In this document: positions 46,952-58,804 of the stretch, piece by piece | How positions within the stretch are numbered: position 1 is the stretch's first letter | Layout: each line of letters starts with the position of its first letter | NCBI GenBank assembly: GCA_015501605.1 | Contig: JADNRZ010000044.1 | Coordinates: forward strand, 1-64,000 | Source: Panaeolus papilionaceus | Taxonomy: Eukaryota; Basidiomycota; Agaricomycetes; Agaricales | Direction: 5' to 3' | Length of the DNA stretch: 64,000 bases | Position numbers and translations under genes: made by a program | The notes under the pieces: model-generated | Database searches by the model: none | What the model was told of the DNA's origin: nothing | What the model saw: only the letters and a program-made list of their open reading frames with translations

Positions 46952-48604
46952 TCAGAAATCCCCGCCGGGGACGTTGTGCCCCATCGTATTCAGCATCCCA
47001 CTATACGTCTCAGCACGACTCTTCCACATGTCCCTCTCTTTCTCCAACTCTTGCACTCGGGTCTCCAGCGACAACAGTTGCTCAAGCTTCCTCTTTCTTG
47101 ATCTCCTCGCTGCGACAGTGTTCTGTCTCCTCTTCATCTCGATGAGGTCCTTCTCGGTGGGGTTGAGAGGCATCGCGCTTGGAGACGACAACTCATCCTC
47201 CTCATCACCGAAGGCAGTAGAGCGAGCGCGTTTACGAGCAAAGACAGCCGGCACCTCCTTGCGTGAGGTAGTGGACGGAGTTGTGTACTTGCGGGGCTGT
47301 GTTGGTGCTTCCTCGTCGAGGAGTGCGTCTGGGGTGATGCCCTTGCGGATGCCTGTGGCCTGCGAACGACGACGAGTTGAGGTCGTTGTGGTTGATGATT
47401 CTGCAGATGCCGTTGTGGTGGTGGGGACGGTGGGGAGGGGGACATGAGCTGGAGCGGAGAAGGACTGGAGAGGTGCATTATAAGGAGAAAATTGTGGGAA
47501 CGAGTCAAGCATGGGAGTGAATGGCGAGATGACTTGGAGGCTGGCCATATCAAGTTGATTCAGCAGTTCTTGCGCAACCGATTGTGCCTCTTGTTCCTTA
47601 GCGTTGACGTTGTCGAGGATGTCAACACCCCCAAATAGCGGGAAGTCACCATACTCCATGGACGGAGATGTCAACATGTCGTCGTCGGCGATGAGTGGGG
47701 TGTTGAGGTAGTCAGCGATGAGAGTATCATCGAGGGGAGAGTTGTCGAGGTCTGGAGTGAGATGGGGAGGGAAATCCATGAAGGGAGAGCTATCGTAGAC
47801 GCCGCCTGTAGGGGTAAAGTGGACCATGATAAGTCTTTCCGAGTCATTCTGGAAAGAGGCAGTGTTCTGCATACCTGAGAAGCCGAGCGTCGAAGCGGCA
47901 CCGGTCTGAGCGGGCACAGCCTGTGAGGGCTGCGGAGCCGCCGCCGGCGTATCTTGAGCGACCATGTTCGACGTTGGAGTCTGGAGCATGGACTGGTAGT
48001 CGGAAAACAGTTTTGTGAAGTCGCTAAACGTGTTGTTGTTTGTGTTTGACAAAGACGCAGTGGTTGTTGATGACGATGATAATGGTTGGTTTAAGCGCGG
48101 GGCTGGTGGAAGAACCTGAGGAATTCCATATTGGGCTGCCAAATCTGTAGTAGATTGGAAAACTTTAGACGTCCTAGGACGACGAATTGGATGATTTAAA
48201 TCATGTTGGGTAATGGGTTGAGGATAACTCGAAACTCTTGTTTCAAGTGATGACGAAGTGGCCGTAGAGCGCGGTACCGAGTTTGACGCAGTGGTCTGGT
48301 TATTCACAAAGAGGTGAACATCTTGACCTGATCCTGATGTGTTGATAGTTTCTCGTTGATGGGGAATTGCGACGGTAGTTGTCGAGACGGGTTTAAATGA
48401 TGCGTGGGAGGGCACCGTGGATGTAGTCGGTAACCTCGAAATTCTAGAGTTGGGCGAGATCAGTTCCTTGTTCACGAAAGAGGCATTAATCGACGAGGGT
48501 TGTTGCTCGGACGATGTTGCGACATTGGAAGCAGTAGAAACTGGCTCAGCACGCTCCAGGATTGGGCTGCCGGCGATAACACCATCCTTTGATGAAGTGG
48601 CCAT
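46952..48604 (-). CDS. bZIP transcription factor, Gcn4/Cpc1 type, 550 aa
   Basis: Single-exon gene read from MATSSKDG at 48604. The C-terminal bZIP (about 489-538) has the basic region MKRRQNTVAARRSRKRK, with the N-x-x-A-A-R-R-S-R signature of Gcn4, followed by leucine heptads (LEQLLSLETRVQELEKERDM). Upstream are acidic/aromatic activation-like segments (MDFPPHLTPDLDNSPLDD, YGDFPLFGGVDIL, LDSFPQFSPYN), as in Gcn4-type regulators of amino-acid starvation. Nuclear; binds TGACTCA as a dimer. A TGACTCA sits in the presumed leader about 110 nt upstream of the ATG. An upstream frame extension to 48694 is not needed and lacks conservation. Assignment to the Gcn4/Cpc1 group rests on the basic region. 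Confidence 0.88.
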   Translation of the reverse strand: MATSSKDGVIAGSPILERAEPVSTASNVATSSEQQPSSINASFVNKELISPNSRISRLPTTSTVPSHASFKPVSTTTVAIPHQRETINTSGSGQDVHLFVNNQTTASNSVPRSTATSSSLETRVSSYPQPITQHDLNHPIRRPRTSKVFQSTTDLAAQYGIPQVLPPAPRLNQPLSSSSTTTASLSNTNNNTFSDFTKLFSDYQSMLQTPTSNMVAQDTPAAAPQPSQAVPAQTGAASTLGFSGMQNTASFQNDSERLIMVHFTPTGGVYDSSPFMDFPPHLTPDLDNSPLDDTLIADYLNTPLIADDDMLTSPSMEYGDFPLFGGVDILDNVNAKEQEAQSVAQELLNQLDMASLQVISPFTPMLDSFPQFSPYNAPLQSFSAPAHVPLPTVPTTTTASAESSTTTTSTRRRSQATGIRKGITPDALLDEEAPTQPRKYTTPSTTSRKEVPAVFARKRARSTAFGDEEDELSSPSAMPLNPTEKDLIEMKRRQNTVAARRSRKRKLEQLLSLETRVQELEKERDMWKSRAETYSGMLNTMGHNVPGGDF

Positions 48605-48712
48605 TTGATAATAAATGTTTGAAAATGAAAATATAGCGATGTTTGATTTCGCTGTATGTGCAACAAGGCGCAAGTAGGCCGATATTCGCAACAACCAATA
48701 ATTGTAAACTTC

Positions 48713-48719
48713 TGACTCA
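48713..48719. promoter_or_regulatory. TGACTCA site upstream of the bZIP gene
   Basis: Perfect Gcn4/AP-1 core between the TATA box (48834-48840) and the start codon; possible autoregulatory site. Confidence 0.45.
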
Positions 48720-48833
48720 CAATTGCCTTACAGGACTGGATGACTCTGGATGCACAAGAGTCGATGTGTTTGTGGGGAGGTGGTGGTTGGGGAAGAAAGA
48801 GATACCAAGTCAACGAAACATGACTCGGGCTCT

Positions 48834-48840
48834 CTTTATA
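48834..48840 (-). promoter_or_regulatory. TATA box of the bZIP gene
   Basis: TATAAAG on the minus strand, about 235 nt upstream of the ATG, implying a leader of about 200 nt. Confidence 0.5.
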
Positions 48841-48904
48841 CCCAAACAGCACAGCATTTTTTTCACAAGCCGCGTAATGCCGGCATCTCGTGACTAATCT
48901 TGGC

Positions 48905-51900
48905 CCCGTAATTCCTTCCCGCTCCTTCTCCTCAAAAAAATCATTTTCCCTATCTTCTTATCTCTACCTTTTGAAATATATTTTATTTACTTTTAAATTT
49001 CTTAAAAATGTTAGAAAAATTTCAGAAAAAAGATTTTAAAAATGAAGAAAAATTGAAAAACAAGATCTATGGATTCCCAGACCGAGTCATATCGCATCAT
49101 CACTTTCGGTGCCTATCAACTGACAGGCTGACATATCAACGCCGCTCTGCGCGGTTTTCTCACCATCTCCTTCTCTCCAACCGACGTCTTTCCTTGAATG
49201 GTTAAACCCGCCTCCCGCCGCAGCGCCTCGCTGTCAAAACACACCGCCCCCTCACTGCCCATCGTGTCCCATGACCCACCACGTTCCCGCCCTTTCCCAT
49301 AAATGTCAATTCAGATACGCTATCACCGGAAATGAACACCTCCCCGCCTCCTCACATCTTGATTCGTGTCACTATCCAACTGGGGCAGAGGGTAACCAAC
49401 CCGACGTTACACCGTCTTTTGAATCCGGGATGTTGGTGCCATTTTACCCTTCGCCTGTATTGATTTGCATATCCACGATAACCCCGGAATTATGGCTCTT
49501 TTCATGCGTACTTCACGAAAAGCCTCCTATTTCGCCCCCTTCTTCTGTGCATCGTATTTCGAGTAATTCAGCAATCTAGCTCTCGTTATATCCCTCTCTC
49601 AGGGTTTATGCCGTTACAACATTGCTCTTTCATCTAAACTATCCATAATGAGCGAAAAACAATGGACAGAATTAGCTCATTTACTGATATAACTATCTTT
49701 TGCATTCCTACATCCCCGCATTTGAAGTATGGGGCTGTTGTTTTCTATTCAATTCATGACGGCCCGTACGTCTCTGTCAATCAGCTGATTCTCCATTGTA
49801 CTACCGGTATGTTAGGATGGAAGTAAAAGAAACATATACTACGCCGCTACGTACGCAGCTATACGTTGTACAAACGCAGCATAAAGGACCATCGATCATC
49901 AGTCGAATATTCTTTCAGACAATCGCGCAGCCATGACCAGACACCAAAGTCTACCCATCGGTGATCACAGACAATCCTCCGATTCTCCGGAGAGCTGATA
50001 GCATTTTGGCTTTGACACCACATATAAACATCCTACAAAGCAGTTGTTGTCAGAAAGCACCACAATTGCCAATTGAGTACTATTCTTTCATACGATTGGT
50101 TAGTATTGTCTATGATTAACTGCGCTTTCTAATCCCACTACAAACAACATGGCCCTGCTGACTGATCCACTCTCAATCATGCTGCAACGCTTCAAATCCA
50201 TTAGCTAAACCCCGCATTCAACGTAGTGCCTCCCTTTATTACGCGTCTCGCGGAACGCTCGTCCCATTTCCGTGGATCTAAATGTCCAATAACACCCCAT
50301 CCTTGTGAAAAAAAAAGTTCTTGTTCTACCTCGTTGTAGTTTCTACAAGTTCGACATCTACTACTTCGATGAAGTAGAGAATGCGCTAAATTTCTCACTC
50401 CACGCTTTCGAAAGCAGTGCCCCGCACACACTACTTAATTTAGATTGTCCTTTCTAATAATAATTCACCCATAGAGCGTCGACCCGGACAATCCGATTGG
50501 GTGTTGCTCGATATCCATCACCTGTGTGTATTTTCTGAACATTTCTTGGACCTTTCCTGAGTATTTTCGTTATATTTCCTGCGTTTTCGTTTGGCGTCGA
50601 GACGTCGATTTAATTATGGCAATTCCCATGATTTATCAAGGTTATGTACCATATTTATTCTTAGGTTGACGCGGTTGCGCAAGCCCTCCTGGGCGACAGA
50701 AATACATATTCAATATACAGTACTGCCTTTGAAGGAAACATATCAATCGAACGGTCATTCAAATTAAACTAAATTGTGGGGCCAGAGTTGTGTGCGTGCC
50801 GGATGGCTGTGATTGTTATATTCTATAAGAACAGCGGCCACGTACACTGCTGCGACACGAATGTGAACGGCTCAGCGGGTGCGCTACGGTACCGCAGCGT
50901 AATTGGGCGTCGTGGAATGGAAACCAAAAGCGTATCAAAGAAAGGTAAGCTTAAGGAAAAAAGAACACGAAAGAATCATTCAGAACCACAGAAAGGGAAC
51001 AATAAAAGTTGCGACTCGCGAAAGAACACGAAGGGCCTAGAAAACACGCAATCGTACGCGTAAGCTAGCTACCATTGGCTCTGAACCTTCCACGATCTGC
51101 GAGAACAACCAGAACAATTACGATACATATCCTATGTCAGAACAATCAATAGCAGATACGAATCTTCAAGAACGTCCACGACGCGCCACGAATTGACACG
51201 ACTGTTCACCAGTTACATAGACATTGCCGTATTCGACACTCATAGCTAGAGAAAGACGGCCAGCTGTGCCCGCAACAACAATTCAGTTAATTTCAGTGAC
51301 ATTCACTGACAATCCTTATCGACATTCAAGTTCCCATTTAAAACACTCGTATGTCTACGACCCTGCCGTTGCGGAGTTGCCCCGCCCCCACGTCTGTCTG
51401 TCGTTGCTGTCGTTGCCGACACGCACAGGGAGCACATGATTGACAGAGTATTGACAGGCACAGGGTGATATGACGTCACACCGCCCTGGGCCTGATTTGG
51501 TCAATCAACTCATTAAGTAATGAAATAAATGAGAACGCGTGACGCGACGCGTCGCGTGTGATGGTCTGGGCTGGGTCTTTTCGCACGCCCCTTCTCGTGA
51601 CGGTGTTGGTGCGCCCCTCAATCCCGACATGTAGATTTGGGATTGACAAGCATGAGCACGAGAACAGGGTCGTAGAAGGTATTTCGACACATACCTACTG
51701 CGATTGCGCGTCAGATACTGTAATGTACTGCCCGTCAATGACGACGATGTTAACAGCAACATTAATTTTAATTCGAGGCTTGACAACGACAACGACGGCG
51801 CAGTCGACTTCGGATTCAAGCTCGGGATCAAGCAGCTCCGGTATAATTTTAAAGTCGCAGCTCGGGAGTGTCATGATACCGCAGGAGACCCGTTCTCCAT

Positions 51901-53901
51901 ATCATGGAGGCATATTATTATGTGCTAGGCGCCGCAGCTTTCGAGAATTTGAAGGTTGATAGCTCCATACCCTGTCTATATCCGAATCAAATGGGACGTG
52001 AAATATCAAGTCCAAGTCCAAGTGGGCACTGCGAGACAGTAATCTCACATGGACAGCTCAGCAAGAATATATCTGAACTCTCTGCCGTATTCGATGATCT
52101 TCAGCTCTGCGCGTGTTTAAGCATATGTAACATGGGGCAGAGTAAGTTGGAAGTTAGTCTGGGTTTGACAGTATATATTAAGCCTTTCCAACACGTTTAA
52201 GTATTCTTTATCTGTAGACTAACTTGCCGTGCTATGTATAGGATTAAAAGCCGTTTTGACGAGCTGAGCCCGCGGCTTATCAGGTTACCTTGTGAGTCGA
52301 GTACGAGTCGGACCGGAGATGCGAGGAAGGAGCTGCTTTGGTCAACCATTAACATTTAGGACAATGGCAACGAAAAAACTGAATTCCCTATAAAATGTCA
52401 TCATAGCAAGATAATAAGCTTTTTGATATGCTTGAGGTTGTACGCTTCTTACCTACAGGGCCAACTCATCGAAGTGGAATTGTAAGTGCAATCTTTCCAT
52501 TGTCGCCCATTGTCGCCTCGCCATATTCGACGCAGAATAAATCAAGGAATAACTAATTAAGTGGTGGTCATTGCAGCAGGGACGATTCGAAGCACAGGGT
52601 GCACGAAGGCTTCCTATCATTGTCCTTTTTAATTTCTTTTTAATAAGTATTCTTTCCAAGTCGAGAGTTGTCCGTGACGTACATATATAGCTTACAATTC
52701 ATCCTCTAGTACCTTTATTGTCCGCGATATTACATTTGAGGTTATATGACGATCGACGTCGTGTTGCTTAATACCTTCTGTACAGGGTATCTAATATATG
52801 CTGTTTTCGAATAGTAAGTAGTCTCCTACGGATGAGGCTCAATCATCCCCCAAAAATATACGAGTCGCAGTACAATCCGACTGCTTGGATTTTTGAGTTG
52901 TAACGTGTCCCACATTCTCCACTGTACCCCACACGATCTTCACATCAATTCCATGTCGTTTGCTGCACGTTTGTACCTATATTTATTTTTTAACCAAAAC
53001 CACGGACCAGCAACACTGCAAGAGACTAAAACTACCTTGAAGAATTAAAGCTACGCTAGCCGTTGTTGAGTTCCGTCCCTTGTCTATTGAACCCACCTAC
53101 TGTCAGCTCTGTCTGTATATTGTCCATTCGAACCTCGGACATGCTTCACGCCATCTGAGAAAAAAACTTTCAATCCTCTGCTCGCTTGACTTCTCGAACA
53201 CATGCGTCATGACTCTAGTGATCTAGGCCCGCCTGCTTTAGGTCGCATATGACGCATTCTCTATAAGACTGGCAAAATAATTGACTTTTTGAGTTCATCT
53301 GCCGTTCATCGGTTACGTAGGTATGTCGAAAGTAGCTAACGTTGTTTAATTTGGGTTGGGGAAGGGTCGTCCAAGGCTGCACGTGTACCTTATCATGGGC
53401 CTGCATTGACATTAATTTCGACATGACATCCACTTCCATGATCCTGCCAGGGAGAGATGACATGATCGCGAGCACAAGGCTGGTCAGGAGACATGACGTG
53501 CATCGCCTAAAAGCTGTACGCAGTCGTACTATCTCATCGTTTGAAGGGTTCTCGAGACACGCGAGGGAAGAGGACGGGAAAAATGTGTACAGTAGTCTAT
53601 TGAGAATGTGTAGATAAGCCTGGTATGCGTGCGATTTCTTCCCACTTGAGGCATGCTGCAGGCCCCATTCGGTTCTGGAGAATACACCCACAATCGTTCT
53701 ACGAACGAATTAAAACATGCTTTAGGGAATGTACATAATGATGTCACCGGACATCCACATAGATCATATCGAAAAGTAGAATGAATGAATGACGTCTTGG
53801 TCTAAGTAATTACTGGCTGCGACTGTCAATGTTCACGGCAGCCATCCTATAGACAATGCTGGGGTCAGCAAGTCGAATGTGGAGAAGAACGAGAAGTAAG
53901 C
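48905..53901. other. Gene-poor 5-kb region
   Basis: Begins with an A/T-rich tract (48960-49070). Frames at 50776-51063, 51558-51959 and 53215-53691 lack start context, motifs or splice support. No tRNA or repeat structure was recognised. It may hold distal control sequence of the bZIP gene or unrecognised non-coding RNA. Confidence 0.5.
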
Positions 53902-54213
53902 CTACGGCATCATAAGGATCTCTCCAGTACTGTGAGCTCTAAGAGCAACGATGACAGTACCCTACATGCATTCAGCCAACATTCGCAATGAAGGGCCAAG
54001 TTTAACACTTACGTCTAGTAATTTGTTCGAGCCAACAATGGTGCCATGCTCGATGTCACCAACCGGGGTCCAGTAGAAAACACGAGTGGCCTATGCACAA
54101 AATGCTTGAGTAACAGGCTGAATATCCAGTCGAAGCTCACTCACATTACTATGACGATCTGCGGTCACGGTGGTGTTTGGGAGACCCGAGACTTTTCCAT
54201 TGTTGGCGACCAT
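53902..54213 (-). CDS. Small three-exon protein, 68 aa
   Basis: Exons 54145-54213, 54013-54090 and 53902-53961, each a multiple of three, with consensus GTGAGT and GTAAGT donors. The protein reads MVANNGKVSGLPNTTVTADR, then ATRVFYWTPVGDIEHGTIVG, SNKLLDGTVIVALRAHSTGE and ILMMP. No signal peptide, no cysteine. Alternating hydrophobic residues suggest a small beta-sheet domain. No family recognised. The clean splice sites and in-phase exons are the main evidence that it is real. Confidence 0.65.
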
Positions 54214-56230
54214 CGTAAAGCCTAAATTCTAGTTTCTATGTCAAAGGTTGTGAAGGAGCGAATCAAAATGATGGTGTTGATGTGATGTGAAGGGGGGATT
54301 GGCAATTGGCAATTGTGCTCAAATGTGAAGAGAGTGTGCTGAAGGTAAAGTAAAGAAAAGGAACTCATCAACAAATTTAGTGACTTTTAAAGGTGATCTG
54401 AATATCGAAACCCTGCCACAAGTTGACTATAAACCCGAAGGTGAGGCAGGTCAGCAGGTGCTGTGCGGTTTCTACATACGCACCGGCCAGGGTTTTCGGA
54501 TGTTCAGTCGAAGCGAAAATAGGGGCCAGGGATTGGCAAGGCCTGAATGAACGATGACGGACATATCGGTCAGCTGCAGGGTGACGACTGTGCTAGCCCC
54601 GTCTGGTCTGAATCGCGCCCAAGCTCTGCTACCGCTCATGCTTTCTCTCTGCACTCTCTGTAGAGTCTTCAAGTGTGAATCGAGTTCACATACATACCAG
54701 CTCGGGTGGAATTGCCGTGAAAGCAAGCAAGACAGTAGCGAGGACTCTCACGCCTAAGGAGAAAAAGAAGGGGCTTACCGAATGATCAGTGAACGTGGAT
54801 GAGTAGGAGAGTAAGCGGGAGGGGGCATGTAGGTGAGGAAAGGAAAGGGGAGCTGGGTAACGGAAAACGGACACCGGCTTATGCTCACGCGTACACTCAC
54901 GCGAGAGCAAAGACCAGTGGTGACGTCGTCGAGCAGATCGATAAACCAGGACAGAATCAAAAGAAGCCAGAGCGAGACCAAGATATACAATAAGACCCTA
55001 GGATCGAGAAACTGAGCAGCCCGTATTGCGTATGTATGCCAGAATTGAGATCGAGGGTGGTAGCAGCCCTGACAGAAAGACCAATTCCAGATATGTAAAC
55101 CGTCAGGTCAGGTCGGGAGACGTCGATCATTCATTCTGACTGGAGCGCTACTTCAAAAAGGAGGATCGATGATACAACGCGATCTGTTGGACATGACTCC
55201 TTCATGAGTTTTGCAGCCACCCAGTCGGGACTCCAGTGTTGCCGATAGGTTGGCAAAGTCTCAACCCGCCTTTATGTCAGCACTGGAGAAACAGTCGTGA
55301 AGAAAACATGCGCCCATAACACAGAGTTGGCGGAGAGACCATTCATGATATCGAGGAATATACCAACACCCCAATTGAGGGTTGGTAAGGTCCTCAACTC
55401 ATAAAGGTAATACATGAAAATCGGATACATGAACATGGAAAAAGAGCGGGAGGAGGAATGAGGAGCTTGGGGTGTGGAAGCAGACAGAAGGAGAGTGATC
55501 AACGAAATGAAGCTGAGGGACCTAGTTTGAAAAGACTCAACACAACTGGCTTTTATAAGTTATTGATATCATCGCCCATCGTCATGACCCATCTATGCCG
55601 GCCACCCACAATGACCCAGAAAGGTTTTCAGAAGTGGCGGTGGCGGGTGGACCTCACAGCCCCAGTCAAGCGTCTTTCCCACAATGTCGGGTATATAGCT
55701 CGAGTTTCGTGTAGCGGTTTCAATTTGCCTATGTAAAAAGCTTTTTTCTGATGAGAAGCATGTATGCGACAAATGATGTGACTGCTTATTGTTTGGGGAC
55801 ATCCAATGTGTTGCGCCGTGGGCATAGGGAGAGCACAAGTGCTGTGCTATGACATCGACATCGACGGAAGCGGTAGGTTGGGTCAGTCGGTTGCAAGTAG
55901 GCGATACATTCCGACCCTACATACAGGCTTACAGCGGGATTCCCACTTCGAGAGATAAAAAGATTTTTCTGTATGTACGGTGATCTAACCAGAGTACAAT
56001 AAGGCATTTGTGGGCGCGCGCCTGTGTCAAAAGTAACACCATGTGTATTGCGTGAGCAATCTTATAACGTGTCGGGGACACTTCGGAGGGCATTGCACTA
56101 CAAGTAGGCGATAGATAAGACATGGAATCTGTCAAAGTTGGCACTAGACTTCACGGTCGACATAATCGGACTCGAATTGGGGTGTTGCTTGCGTTGTTCA
56201 CAGTCCCACAATGAATCAAAAAAAGTATTT
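54214..56230. other. Gene-free stretch
   Basis: About 2 kb of short frames without support; no motif seen. Confidence 0.5.
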
Positions 56231-56338
56231 GACGAAAGTGGAATTCGAACCCACACCCCCAAAGACAAGATATTTCGAACACTGTTGGACGGGTAGATGT
56301 CCTGCTCTCCCAAGTCTTGCGCCTTTAATCATATCGCC
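56231..56338 (-). pseudogene. tRNA-Leu-derived relic
   Basis: On the minus strand the 3' half is tRNA-like: T arm GTGGGTTCGAATTCCAC, 3' acceptor TTTCGTC pairing 6 of 7 with GGCGATA, and an anticodon stem CAAGA/TCTTG. The internal segment (CAGGACAT ... GTGTTCGAAATA) closely matches the intron of the tRNA-Leu gene at 59.8 kb. About 8-9 nt of the D arm, the A box, are missing, and the anticodon position reads TGG on a leucine-type body. It is therefore a dead copy made at DNA level, since the intron is kept. Confidence 0.7.
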
Positions 56339-56349
56339 TGATGCACGTT

Positions 56350-56540
56350 GTGGTAGTGCAAAGTGCACGTGAGCTCGGAGAGAGGAAGAACAGTACAAGG
56401 ATGACGGCAAGCTAGGATAGAGTAGGAGAAAGAGAGCGGAGAGAGCACGACGAGGAAGCAAGGGATTTAGACTAGACATCAACGATGCTGTACACTACAC
56501 AACAGGGACCATCAGGGTCGCACATCTCAACTCATTCCCT
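56350..56540. repeat. Second copy of the dispersed repeat
   Basis: Starts GTGGTAGTGCAAAGTGCACG and shares the ordered blocks GGATAGAGT, AGACTAGACA and CAGGGTCG with 25408-25661. It abuts the tRNA relic. Confidence 0.55.
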
Positions 56541-56865
56541 CACTCTCTCTACGTGCTAGACAGACCCAACGTCTCCAACGTACTTACTGATGAGCGTCTA
56601 TGTGCAGGAGGATGCTACTGTGAGGTTCATCACCCAGGATGTGGCTCACAGTGCTTTCCGCCGTCATTTATCATACTGAAGGGTCGTGGATCTTGGATCA
56701 GCGCGTCGTTTAAACTCATCGAGAACCTCATTCGGGGAATCTCAATATCTCATGGTTAAATCACAACAAAATACATTTACATGATCGGACGACGATTGAA
56801 CAATTTCCAAGTAGAACTACGAAATCACGAGAGGGACTTGGAAGGATAATATCTTAGGTGTGCGT

Positions 56866-57098
56866 CTAGTTGCAGCACTTGCATTGTCCATCAGAGCAGC
56901 TGACCGACGAAATAATCAGAATAGGGTTTAACATGTACAGAAGATAGCTGTCGTACCTGGTGCAGGTGCAGGTGGGCTTGCCGCAGGTCTGGCAAGCTTG
57001 GGAGACGGGGACATCCTGGATTCAGAGACGGAACATAGCGGGTTAGTATCACATATTGTAAGCACGATAAAACGGCGCAGTGCACATACAGAGGGCAT
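56866..57098 (-). CDS. Metallothionein, 33 aa
   Basis: Three exons: 57090-57098 (only ATG CCC TCT), 56957-57015 and 56866-56899, giving 33 residues with eight cysteines: ACQTCGKPTCTC, TSCSDGQCKCCN. The C-x-C and C-x-x-C spacing and absence of other domains identify a metallothionein, which sequesters Cu, Zn or Cd in the cytosol. A TATATA box lies about 80 nt upstream near 57180. The gene points away from a second metallothionein 1 kb to the right. The first exon is nine nucleotides long, unusual even for this family. Confidence 0.85.
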
Positions 57099-57233
57099 GT
57101 TGATAAGAAAGTAGATTGGATAGTCGAGCGATGTTTGAGTTGTTGTTACTGAAGTCTCGAACGAAATTTCGATGCCCCTATATACACGAAAAGTGTTGGT
57201 TGTTATTTGTACAAACCACCTGCTTTTGGGAAA

Positions 57234-57391
57234 TGAGCGATTTCAGCTCCACCAATGGGACTCTGTCGGTTCTTTTTGTCAAACGGTCTCATAACTGTGC
57301 CAGAATTCGAAGTCTGTAATCCATTTTGCAGTGAATTGGATATCATCTACATCTATGATTGGTGCGCCAGTGGGAGCTGAAATACCTCCCC
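57234..57391. repeat. Inverted-repeat cassette 1 between the metallothionein genes
   Basis: A left arm with ATTTCAGCTCCACCAAT and a right arm that is its diverged complement (GAGCTGAAAT preceded by ATTGGTG) bound about 158 bp. The interior is unrelated to cassette 2. Either a small MITE or a control element. Confidence 0.55.
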
Positions 57392-57687
57392 ACCCCACTC
57401 GATAAGCCAGAAAGGATTTAGAAATTAAATTAGAACATGCTGTTGAATGCCTGCCTTCGGGAGGTTTGGCAGATCCCGCAAGACCTTATCTATGAGGCAT
57501 CATAATCATGTTCACATGTTCACCCTCCTTTCCCACCTATGTTCTTTGGGTTTTCACCCCGGTAGAGCCAACTGAAGGAGATAAAATCCCTACCTCGAGA
57601 CAAAAGATATGATTAAAATATGGCCAACTCCCGTTTAAAGCAACACATACGTTCTAGCGCGCGAGAGCAAGGGCGTCGTACCTTGGA

Positions 57688-57846
57688 TGAGGCATTTCAG
57701 CTCCGCCAATAAAAATAGAACAGGTATTATCTGCCTTCCAAATACGACCGTCAACTACGTCAAGGCTGACATTGACAGGCATTCACAGGGCGCATTGACA
57801 GCCTCGAGGCACGAGACACTTTTATTGGTGGAGCTGAAATGCCTCA
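57688..57846. repeat. Inverted-repeat cassette 2 between the metallothionein genes
   Basis: Arms of 27 bp starting TGAGGCATTTCAGCTCC and ending GGAGCTGAAATGCCTCA, 26 of 27 positions complementary, bound 159 bp. No clear target duplication. The arm motif is shared with cassette 1, 0.45 kb away. Confidence 0.7.
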
Positions 57847-58071
57847 ACCCCAAAAATAGCCGCTTGTCCCCTCTGAAATAAATAATCGTCAATAATCGTT
57901 AAGTATATAGATTGTCTCGAAATGTTTGAAATCCTACCAATCCGCCATCGTACGAGCACAACCATCTCTGAAACCTCTTTATTCTCGTATAACATGTGAG
58001 TGTTCCTCTCCTCGAAGGCTCGATGAGACCATCATCCTGACCTCAATTTTCCCAGACACCTAAGCAACAAG

Positions 58072-58215
58072 ATGACCTCCCAAGTCGACAACGCCGCCCC
58101 CGTTGACCCTTGCCCGGGGTATGTAACCGTTCACTGTCTGATTCACATACGCAAGCTGAATGTCTCTGCGTTTAGATGTGGTTGCGCCGAGGGCGAGTGC
58201 CCCTGCAAGTATTAG
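58072..58215 (+). CDS. Metallothionein-like peptide, 28 aa
   Basis: Two exons, 58072-58118 and 58176-58215, joined as GG|A to read MTSQVDNAAPVDPCPGCGCA, then EGECPCKY. Five cysteines sit in C-x-x-C-x-C and C-x-C spacing, as in very short fungal metallothioneins. A TATATA lies near 57904. It diverges from the 33-residue metallothionein and shares the inverted-repeat cassettes upstream. A metal-chelating role is inferred from composition. Confidence 0.8.
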   Translation: MTSQVDNAAPVDPCPGYVTVHCLIHIRKLNVSAFRCGCAEGECPCKY

Positions 58216-58804
58216 GCTACCACAACCAAGGATGCAAATTAGTCCTTCATCGCCATTCCATTTCCCACAATTTGGTTCTGCGTGTTCGAAATTCGTGTAT
58301 CATTCAAGTTCGAACAGTTTACATTTTGTGGGACGTGGTTGTATATTTTGCTCAGATTGAATAACCCTTAAATGCCGTTGCGCTTGATTCTGAATTTGCA
58401 TATGGACACGCCTGGGAGGTTCTGATGGACGATATGCTACTAATACAAACCAAAATCTCGAACTATTAGCGACGATGTGATGCACGACGAGGGCCATGCA
58501 CACTTCGACACATTCTTGCCCTAGGACCACCTCTTCCGCCAGCTTTACCACGATTACTCGGTTGCTTCCTGGGATCCCCCGAATGCCTCTGACTTCCCGG
58601 CCAGCTCCTTGTTGAACCCTCCGTTGGTACCTTCTTCAAAATCCTTTGGGACAAATTTATATATGGCCCTGCGCACTTTGGCTCAGGATCAGAACAGTCG
58701 TCTGCCCCCGCAATACCGCGGGAAAATGCCTCAAGGAAATAATTTGCTTGTCCTTCGGAGTCCGTACTTGCAAAGAAACTGCCGTAAAGGCGATAATCCC
58801 ATCC
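58216..58804. other. Convergent intergenic stretch
   Basis: Between the metallothionein (plus) and the candidate at 58.8 kb (minus); no gene seen. Confidence 0.45.

Noticed and set aside
48810..48821. Three-codon upstream ORF (ATG TTT CGT TGA) before the bZIP gene, as in GCN4 translational control
   Set aside because: It lies only about 15 nt below the TATA box, probably upstream of transcription start; no other ATG is present in the leader.
53215..53691. 158-residue minus-strand frame
   Set aside because: No motif, start context or splice support; a competing open frame lies opposite.
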